The notes beneath the pieces are model-generated. The model did no database searches. It was not told where the DNA came from and was given only the letters and a program-made list of their open reading frames with translations. The translations under genes were made by a program, and so were the position numbers. Of a stretch of 9,718 bases of DNA, positions 4,905 through 9,718 are shown piece after piece. Every line of letters starts with the position of its first letter. Position 1 is the stretch's first letter. Source of the DNA: SVFI01 sp045588655 (GTDB lineage: Bacteria > Bacillota > Clostridia > Lachnospirales > Lachnospiraceae); assembly GCA_045588655.1 (NCBI GenBank), contig JAZNEP010000041.1:1-9718 (forward strand), given 5' to 3'.

Positions 4905-4922
4905 GGTTAGGCAACGCTAACC
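4905..4922 (+). promoter_or_regulatory. feo operator 2, GGTTAG-N6-CTAACC
   Basis: Same arms and spacing as operator 1 with a different spacer (GCAACG). The centre is 35 bp downstream of operator 1, within the feoA leader. Conserved arms with variable spacers favour a protein-binding DNA site. Confidence 0.6.
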
Positions 4923-4973
4923 AGAAGTGATTTGTGTTTCATATATATAATAAACTTATACGGCGGTGATAAT

Positions 4974-5186
4974 ATGACTTTGAAAGATGCTGTGGAAGGC
5001 AATGAGTACATTATTCAGCAGATTGAGACAGATGATGAAGAATTGAACGCATTTTTATTTTCTCTTGGGTGTTATGTAGGTGAGGCAATTACGGTTGTTG
5101 CTCACCGCAAGGGAGGATGCACGGTTTCCATTAAAGATGGTCGCTATAATATTGATTCTCAGTTATCAGAAGCTATTGTTATTTGA
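4974..5186 (+). CDS. feoA: FeoA, ferrous iron transport accessory protein
   Basis: A 70-residue protein from ATG 4974 (MTLKDAVEGNEYIIQQI). The frame also opens 14 codons earlier at an ATG (4932), but GGCGGTG lies just before 4974 and the FeoA family starts here. The sequence is a single small SH3-like FeoA domain with the usual order: leading strand (YIIQQIETDDEELNAFLFSLGC), then VGEAITVVAHRKGGCTVSIKDGRYNIDSQLSEAIVI with the family's late Ala-Ile-Val strand. It is a cytoplasmic protein thought to interact with FeoB and support Fe(II) uptake. It is the first gene after the feo promoter, 125 bp ahead of feoB. Confidence 0.85.
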   Translation: MTLKDAVEGNEYIIQQIETDDEELNAFLFSLGCYVGEAITVVAHRKGGCTVSIKDGRYNIDSQLSEAIVI

Positions 5187-5199
5187 TTATGCATTAAGT

Positions 5200-5231
5200 G
5201 GCAAAAAACAATCTGCTGATTGTTTTTTGCC
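5200..5231 (+). terminator. intrinsic terminator/attenuator between feoA and feoB
   Basis: A perfect 14-bp palindrome, GGCAAAAAACAATC / GATTGTTTTTTGCC, with a TGCT loop. The core CAATC/GATTG stem preceded by six A and followed by six T is the layout of an intrinsic terminator working in both directions. It is 13 bp after the feoA stop, so full feoB expression needs read-through or its own start. Confidence 0.6.
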
Positions 5232-5236
5232 AATGG

Positions 5237-5252
5237 GTTAGTTGAAACTAAC
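5237..5252 (+). promoter_or_regulatory. feo operator 3, GTTAG-N6-CTAAC, upstream of feoB
   Basis: GTTAG-TTGAAA-CTAAC, a perfect 16-bp palindrome with the same arms and 6-nt spacer as the two sites at the feoA promoter. As RNA its full pairing would leave only a 2-nt loop, so a DNA operator is the better reading. No convincing promoter overlaps it (TTGAAA at 5242 with a poor TTAGTA 17 nt later). Confidence 0.55.
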
Positions 5253-5278
5253 TTTCTTGCTACTTTAGTAGCAAGAAA
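5253..5278 (+). repeat. hairpin in the feoB leader
   Basis: A perfect 11-bp stem TTTCTTGCTAC / GTAGCAAGAAA with a TTTA loop, directly after operator 3 and 21 nt before the feoB SD. It has no following T-tract on the plus strand, so it is more likely an mRNA stability or processing structure than a plus-strand terminator. Confidence 0.5.
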
Positions 5279-5311
5279 AATAATAGATTATTGAAATTGG
5301 AGGAAAGAAAA

Positions 5312-7315
5312 ATGAGAATTGCTTTGACAGGCAACCCAAACTCAGGTAAGACCACAATGTATAATGCTTTGACCGGGCGTAATGAAAAGGTTGGAAATTG
5401 GGCAGGTGTTACCGTTGACAAAAAAGAACATCCGATTAAGAAAGCGTATGCGGGGAAAGAACAGCTAATTGCTGTGGACCTTCCGGGTGCATACTCCATG
5501 TCTCCGTTTACAAACGAAGAAAGCATTACCAGTTCTTATGTAAAGAAGGAAAAACCGGATGTTATCATCAACATTGTTGATGCCACAAATTTGAGCCGTA
5601 GTCTTTTCTTTACTACACAGCTTCTGGAACTTGGTGTTCCGGTAGTTGTTGCTCTTAATAAGAGCGATCTTAACGAAAAAAAAGGAACCAAAATTGACGA
5701 AGGAGTGCTCGCGGTAAAACTTGGCTGTCCTGTGATATGTACAGTTTCCACATCTGCGGAAGGGTTAAAGTCGGTTATTGATACTGCTGTTGCGCAAGTA
5801 GGTAAAAGACAGGAAGCTCCTTATGTTCAGGGAGATATTGATTTGACTGATAAAGCGGTTGTTGAAGCTGCGGATCGTAAGCGTTTTGATTTTGTAAATA
5901 AAATTGTAAAAGAAGTTGAAACACGCAAGATTCTCACTAAGGAAAAGAATGTTGGAGATAAGATAGATGCTGTGCTTACTAATAAGTGGCTTGGTATTCC
6001 GATTTTTGCTGTTGTTATGTACCTCGTATTCCAAATTTCCCAGGTGTGGGTAGGAACCCCGGTTGCGGATATTCTTGTAGGATGGCTTGAAGCTTTTCAG
6101 GGCTGGGTAGGTGAGCTGTTGTCTGATGCCAATCCACTTCTTTCTGCAATACTTGTTGATGGTGTGATTGGTGGAGTGGTTGCAGTTGTTGGTTTCCTGC
6201 CACTTGTTATGGTTATGTATTTCCTTATTGCACTTTTAGAAGATTGCGGATATATGTCCCGTGTTGCGGTTGTGCTTGATCCTATTTTTAAAAAGGTTGG
6301 TCTTTCCGGTAAGTCAGTGATTCCTTTTGTCATCACTATCGGTTGTGCGGTTCCGGGTATTATGGCAAGTCGTACCATTCGTAACGAACGTGAAAGAAGA
6401 GCAACTGCTATGCTTGCACCGTTTATGCCTTGTGGTGCGAAAATCCCTGTTATTGCACTTTTTGCAGGAGCGTTTTTTGATGATGCGGGTTGGGTAAGCA
6501 CCGTGATGTATCTCTCCGGTATTGTTCTTATTTTCCTTGGAGCACTTCTTGTAAACAAGATTGCCGGATATAAAGCAAGAAAATCTTTCTTTATCATTGA
6601 ACTTCCGGAATACAAGCTACCTTCTCTTTGGGGTGCTTTCAAGTCCATGTGCAGTCGTGGTTGGGCGTACATAGTAAAAGCAGCAACTATTATTCTTCTT
6701 TGCAACATGGCAGTACAGTTGATGCAGACATTTACATGGAGCTTTCAGGTTGCTGAGTCTGCTGACCAGTCAATCCTTGCTTCCATTGCATCTCCTTTTG
6801 CATATCTGCTTGTTCCGATTGTTGGTGTATTGTCATGGCAGCTTGCAGCAGCAGCGGTTACCGGTTTTATTGCGAAAGAGAATGTTGTTGGTACGCTTGC
6901 CGTGTGCTTTGTAGGTCTTGAGAATCTTATTGACACCGAAGAACTTGCGCTTATGGAAGGTGCAGGAGCAGAAGTTGCGGGTATCATGGCAATCACTAAG
7001 GTGGCAGCGTTGGCTTATCTGATGTTTAACCTTTATACTCCACCTTGTTTTGCAGCCATCGGTGCTATGAATGCTGAGATGAAGAGTGGAAAATGGATGT
7101 GGGGCGGTATTGGTCTTCAGCTCGCTACCGGATATACAGTAGCATATTTTGTATATACTATTGGTACAATTATTACCGGTGGTACACTCAATATTGGTGC
7201 AGCTATTGGTGGTCTGATTGCAGTGGCTGTTATTGTAGCTGTTATTGTAGGTATTATTATGAATACAAACAAGAAACTGAAAGCAGAATATGCTTTGAAT
7301 CGTGTGAAAAATTAA
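5312..7315 (+). CDS. feoB: FeoB, GTP-dependent ferrous iron transporter
   Basis: A 667-residue inner-membrane Fe(II) permease. The start is ATG 5312 (MRIALTGNPNSGKTT) with GGAGG 8 nt upstream; an in-frame TTG at 5291 is ignored. N-terminal G domain: G1 GNPNSGKT (7-14), switch with Thr34 in NWAGVTVD, G3 DLPG (56-59), G4 NKSD (116-119), G5 near STSAEG (146-151). A helical spacer (about 165-215) leads to the membrane part: first TM near 227-246, gate segments with GCAVPG (344-349, the conserved Cys-Pro core) and MPCGAK (372-377), RTIRNERERRA between helices, then several more TMs, and a C-terminal pair with a glycine-rich helix and short basic tail. G4 is NKSD rather than the NxMD common in FeoB. 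The gene is full length and intact. It is preceded by operator 3 and followed by the Cys-rich partner. Confidence 0.95.
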   Translation: MRIALTGNPNSGKTTMYNALTGRNEKVGNWAGVTVDKKEHPIKKAYAGKEQLIAVDLPGAYSMSPFTNEESITSSYVKKEKPDVIINIVDATNLSRSLFFTTQLLELGVPVVVALNKSDLNEKKGTKIDEGVLAVKLGCPVICTVSTSAEGLKSVIDTAVAQVGKRQEAPYVQGDIDLTDKAVVEAADRKRFDFVNKIVKEVETRKILTKEKNVGDKIDAVLTNKWLGIPIFAVVMYLVFQISQVWVGTPVADILVGWLEAFQGWVGELLSDANPLLSAILVDGVIGGVVAVVGFLPLVMVMYFLIALLEDCGYMSRVAVVLDPIFKKVGLSGKSVIPFVITIGCAVPGIMASRTIRNERERRATAMLAPFMPCGAKIPVIALFAGAFFDDAGWVSTVMYLSGIVLIFLGALLVNKIAGYKARKSFFIIELPEYKLPSLWGAFKSMCSRGWAYIVKAATIILLCNMAVQLMQTFTWSFQVAESADQSILASIASPFAYLLVPIVGVLSWQLAAAAVTGFIAKENVVGTLAVCFVGLENLIDTEELALMEGAGAEVAGIMAITKVAALAYLMFNLYTPPCFAAIGAMNAEMKSGKWMWGGIGLQLATGYTVAYFVYTIGTIITGGTLNIGAAIGGLIAVAVIVAVIVGIIMNTNKKLKAEYALNRVKN

Positions 7316-7338
7316 TTTGTGTGTATATGGTCTGGGTT

Positions 7339-7521
7339 ATGGAAAATATTGTTATTATTATAATTTTGATTACAATTGTTATAAGTATTATATGCTTTTT
7401 GGTTCGTTCAAAAAAACATGGAGAGACTTGTATTGGTTGCCCTTATTCAAAACAATGCAGGGATAAATGTGGTAATAATTGTGATTGTAGCAATAGCAGC
7501 CCTGGCAAAGATATAATTTGA
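7339..7521 (+). CDS. FeoB-associated Cys-rich membrane protein
   Basis: About 60 residues from ATG 7339 (MENIVIIIILITIVISIICF); an in-frame ATG at 7327 is possible and neither has a strong SD (TCTGGG before 7339). It has one N-terminal TM helix, then VRSKKHG and a Cys cluster CIGC...C...C...C-D-C (six Cys in about 25 residues). This matches the small family encoded just after feoB in Firmicutes (Pfam FeoB_associated). Its role is unproven; an iron-binding or partner function at the membrane is usually supposed. It starts 23 bp after feoB and ends just before the operon terminator. The frame reads back into feoB, but that overlap is not coding. Confidence 0.8.
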   Translation: MENIVIIIILITIVISIICFLVRSKKHGETCIGCPYSKQCRDKCGNNCDCSNSSPGKDII

Positions 7522-7534
7522 GATTGATTGAAAG

Positions 7535-7570
7535 CGGATGGCATTACAATGCCATTCGTTTTCTGGTTTT
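7535..7570 (+). terminator. terminator of the feo operon
   Basis: A 10-bp stem CGGATGGCAT / ATGCCATTCG (one G-T pair), loop TACA (7545-7548), followed by TTTTCTGGTTTT. It lies 13 nt after the stop of the Cys-rich protein gene. Confidence 0.8.
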
Positions 7571-7580
7571 ATAAAACATA

Positions 7581-7609
7581 TTCACTTTCTCTTCCATGTG
7601 TATTACAAT
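7581..7609 (+). promoter_or_regulatory. candidate promoter of the MreB-like gene
   Basis: TTCACT (7581-7586), 17 nt, TACAAT (7604-7609). The start near 7616 leaves a leader of about 26 nt before the SD-supported ATG at 7642. The boxes are moderate matches to consensus. Confidence 0.45.
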
Positions 7610-7641
7610 GGTACTGTGATGGATGATTTAAGGAGGATAAA

Positions 7642-8124
7642 ATGACTCATATAGATAAAAAGGGGTACGCCCCAATAACAATAAGAGTTTATTCCAAGGA
7701 AAAAGAGCTTTTGCTGGAAGACGAGGTGTTATGTGCATATAACATCAAAACTTCCGAAATCGTGGCGGTAGGAAAAGAGGCAAGGCGATATACGGATGAT
7801 GCTTATATCATGGTCGAATCTCCAACCAAATGGGGTGTGGTGGCGGAATATACTGTTTTTAGGAAGGTAATATTTGGGTTTATAAAGAAACTGCGGCCCA
7901 AAGCACTTTTTAAGCCGAAGATGGCGGTATGTGTGCCGGCAAATCTCACAGAGGTGGAGAGCAAGGCCTTTTTGGAAAGTTTTGATCCTTATGTAAGAAA
8001 GCCATTTGCTTTTTTTTATAAAAAATCTTTTGCTCAGTATGCAGAACAGGGAATGGTGCCTGAGGGTATGGATTATTATGTAGAGTTTGCATCAGAGTAT
8101 TATGCGTCGGAGTATTTTGAGTAG
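7642..8124 (+). CDS. truncated MreB-like (actin-fold N-terminal) protein
   Basis: A 160-residue protein; ATG 7642 follows AAGGAGG with good spacing. Residues 12-111 parallel the N-terminal part of MreB: ITIRVYSKEKELLLEDEVL (like LVYVKGKGIVLNEPSVV), NIKTSEIVAVGKEARR (like NTKTGEVLAVGEEAKR), a V-E-SPTKWGVVAEYTV strand (like AIRPLKDGVIADFEV), then FIKKL and KPKMAVCVPANLTEVE (like RPRVVICVPSGVTEVE). The phosphate loop expected as IDLGTANT reads IDKKGYAPI, and the whole C-terminal half with the other nucleotide-binding motifs is absent. The last 45 residues (aromatic and acidic, ending EYYASEYFE) are unlike MreB. The frame is clean and has its own SD, so it may be a working ATP-independent derivative that interacts with cell-shape filaments, or a fixed fragment. 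No companion mre gene is visible. Confidence 0.6.
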   Translation: MTHIDKKGYAPITIRVYSKEKELLLEDEVLCAYNIKTSEIVAVGKEARRYTDDAYIMVESPTKWGVVAEYTVFRKVIFGFIKKLRPKALFKPKMAVCVPANLTEVESKAFLESFDPYVRKPFAFFYKKSFAQYAEQGMVPEGMDYYVEFASEYYASEYFE

Positions 8125-8216
8125 ACAGATATTTGATATTATTCAAAGAATAGCAATAAAGTTTGCGGAGCGTTAAATATGCGGAATATATTTGGATATT
8201 TTGCGCCGAATGTCCC

Positions 8217-8245
8217 TTGTTACATGGGGGAATGTGTGCTAGTAT
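8217..8245 (+). promoter_or_regulatory. promoter of the secreted repeat protein
   Basis: TTGTTA (8217-8222), 17 nt, TAGTAT (8240-8245), with a TG extension just before the -10 (TGC-TAGTAT). The start is near 8252, 42 nt before the TTG start. Confidence 0.5.
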
Positions 8246-8293
8246 GATTCTTGTAGGCTTTTTGTACCAAAAAACTAAAGGAGGAAAAAAGAA

Positions 8294-9718
8294 TTGAGGA
8301 AAAGACGATTGGAAGCAATTTCAAGACGTTTTTTTGCGTTTGCTTTAGCACTGATTGTGATGCTCTCTACAGTTGAGTTATCATCAATCCGTGTTTTGGC
8401 TGCAGAAAATGCGGCGGAAGTTGCAGTAGAAGAAACGACAGAGGAAGCTTCTGAAGAGATAGTAGAGGAAGCTGTGTCCGAGGATGCGACAGAGGAAGTT
8501 TCCGAAGGGGAAACAGAAGAATATGATGTTGATACCAAGGACGAAGTAAAAGCATTACCGTATACAGGTACGATTAGTGAGGATGATGAGTATGGTCGTA
8601 CGCTTGGTATCTATGAATCTCATATGAAAGCGCATGGAATGCAGGTGAATGCTGAGAATATGATAGCTATCATTCAGGCACAAACAGAACCGGTAAACAG
8701 AGTTATTATTGATGTTTCCGATACCAGCGGTTTTCATATCATTACCAAAGAATTGTGGAATGAAGCGCTTACAATTTTAACCGAAAATGCAGAATTTAAA
8801 AGAAAATTTATCTCTTTTCAATCTTATATAAATTCATCATTATATGTTTATGAATTTTTGAACCCGGTTAAAATACAGCAGGATGTTGATGTTGCTTTTT
8901 CATATGAAATCGGTGAGCCGGAAGAAGGTCTGTCTTTTCAATTTGAACAGGTGGATTTTGCTTGTACCACTTTTTTTGACTTTTTCACGATTGAAGGTTG
9001 TGAAGAGTATGAGCCTATGCGGGCGGCTTACGGACTGCATGATTCATATGCGTTTTTTGACGGTGAAAAACAAATAATTAATCAGCATGTGTCTGTTTAT
9101 ACAGATGAACCCGGTTATGTAATGACCAGTTTCGGCTTTGGAAGTGTGCTTGAACCCGGAAAAACATACACCATTAAGGGCGTAACGGAAGAAAGTAGTG
9201 ATGAATTACCATATACGGGTGATGTTGCAGAAAATGAGTGGTACGGAAAGATATTGACTATTGACGCTACGTATATGGATGCTGCGGGAATGGATGTTAC
9301 TTTTGAGAATATGCAGAAGATTCTTGATGCACAAACACAAAAATTTCAGCTGATTAATTTTTGCTGTTATGATTCTGAATTGTTCACATTTGTACCTAAA
9401 GAATTATGGAATAAGGCTGTGGATAGCATGGAAGAAACTGAATTCAGACCATGGATGACCTTTGACTGGCGTAATGTGTCTTGGAGTTTTTGTAAACCAC
9501 AAACAGTAACTGAAGACGTTGGTTTGTCACTTAATAATTCATTTAGCGAAGCAGATGAAGGGATTCATGTTGTGTTTGAACAACTTGTGATTCCGGCAGA
9601 ACTTGCGTTTATTGAATTAGTATATGAAAAAGAACATTCTGATTTTGAGCAAATAGATGCTTTTGTTGATGAGACTGCGGAGTATGGTCTTTTTGTGGGA
9701 AAAGAAAAGTTTGAAGAA
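8294..9718 (+). CDS. secreted surface protein with tandem repeats of about 217 residues (runs off right edge)
   Basis: Open for 475 codons from TTG 8294 to the window end without a stop. The TTG is placed by AAAGGAGG about 9 nt upstream; no nearby ATG has an SD. The N-terminus is a signal peptide: a basic start (RKRRLEAISRR), a hydrophobic core (FFAFALALIVMLSTV) and a likely cut after VLAA near residue 37. A Glu/Thr/Val-rich acidic linker (about 38-85, with repeated TEE.SEE patterns) follows. Two homologous units come next, starting at residues 88 and 305. Both open with LPYTG, continue with a YG-x-x-L segment and xAxGMxVxxENM, then QAQT or DAQT, and later a KELWN motif. I do not recognise the domain. 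It is exported and probably cell-wall associated; any anchor lies beyond the edge. Confidence 0.75.
   Translation, partial: MRKRRLEAISRRFFAFALALIVMLSTVELSSIRVLAAENAAEVAVEETTEEASEEIVEEAVSEDATEEVSEGETEEYDVDTKDEVKALPYTGTISEDDEYGRTLGIYESHMKAHGMQVNAENMIAIIQAQTEPVNRVIIDVSDTSGFHIITKELWNEALTILTENAEFKRKFISFQSYINSSLYVYEFLNPVKIQQDVDVAFSYEIGEPEEGLSFQFEQVDFACTTFFDFFTIEGCEEYEPMRAAYGLHDSYAFFDGEKQIINQHVSVYTDEPGYVMTSFGFGSVLEPGKTYTIKGVTEESSDELPYTGDVAENEWYGKILTIDATYMDAAGMDVTFENMQKILDAQTQKFQLINFCCYDSELFTFVPKELWNKAVDSMEETEFRPWMTFDWRNVSWSFCKPQTVTEDVGLSLNNSFSEADEGIHVVFEQLVIPAELAFIELVYEKEHSDFEQIDAFVDETAEYGLFVGKEKFEE

Noticed and set aside
5536..6708. Several antisense ORFs within feoB, up to about 200 codons
   Set aside because: All lie fully inside the intact feoB gene, lack SD sequences and have compositions expected of complementary-strand shadows.
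7093..7338. N-terminal extension of the Cys-rich protein overlapping feoB
   Set aside because: The extension is an out-of-frame reading of the feoB 3' end with Tyr/Ser/Trp-rich low-complexity sequence; the real protein begins near 7339.
8275..8538. Serine-rich antisense ORF opposite the secreted protein
   Set aside because: It is the complement of the Glu/Thr-rich linker codons; the plus-strand gene has promoter, SD and signal peptide.
8555..9220. LPYTG motifs as sortase sorting signals
   Set aside because: They are internal (residues 88 and 305), start each repeat unit, and are not followed by a hydrophobic segment and basic tail.

Overview
The window looks like chromosome from a low-GC Gram-positive anaerobe of the Clostridia, most likely a Lachnospiraceae member. 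The evidence is AT-rich DNA, strong AGGAGG-type ribosome binding sites, TTG starts backed by good Shine-Dalgarno (SD) sequences (zinc-ribbon gene, XRE regulator, secreted protein), a FeoA/FeoB/Cys-rich-tail ferrous iron operon, and a DtxR-family regulator. The taxon is inferred from gene content, not from a marker gene.

Left part (1-3120, genes on the minus strand). Reading right to left there is a short membrane-anchor ORF (2884-3039), a zinc-ribbon membrane protein with a Tim44-like domain (1562-2833), a two-TM DUF3137-type protein (557-1507), a C-terminal remnant of an HD-domain protein (215-544), and the start of another membrane protein that runs off the left edge. A compact regulator/membrane pair follows: an XRE repressor (3552-3755) overlapping by ATGA a four-TM protein (3124-3555). 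Its promoter is flanked by two near-identical palindromic operator candidates.

Middle (3756-4261, no confident protein gene). A consensus-quality plus-strand promoter (3863-3891) and an intrinsic terminator (4121-4148) bracket a transcript of about 250 nt with several hairpins. It is a candidate small RNA that I cannot assign to a family.

Iron block (4262-7570). A DtxR-family regulator on the minus strand diverges from feoA, feoB and a FeoB-associated Cys-rich membrane protein, which end at a strong terminator. Three sites with the form GTTAG-N6-CTAAC lie at the feoA start region (two) and between feoA and feoB (one), so they are the likely operators of the neighbouring regulator. An intrinsic terminator-like hairpin lies between feoA and feoB.

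Right part (7571-9718). A 160-residue protein resembles only the N-terminal part of MreB and has a degenerate nucleotide loop. It is followed by the start of a secreted protein with an acidic linker and two roughly 217-residue repeats, running off the right edge.

The most unusual element is a 36-bp imperfect palindrome present in three identical, same-orientation copies (510-545, 3023-3058, 4205-4240). Each copy lies just downstream of a minus-strand gene. Its base pairing is better in minus-strand RNA, and in two copies it is fused in frame to what look like gene remnants. It divides the left half of the window into repeat-bounded modules.
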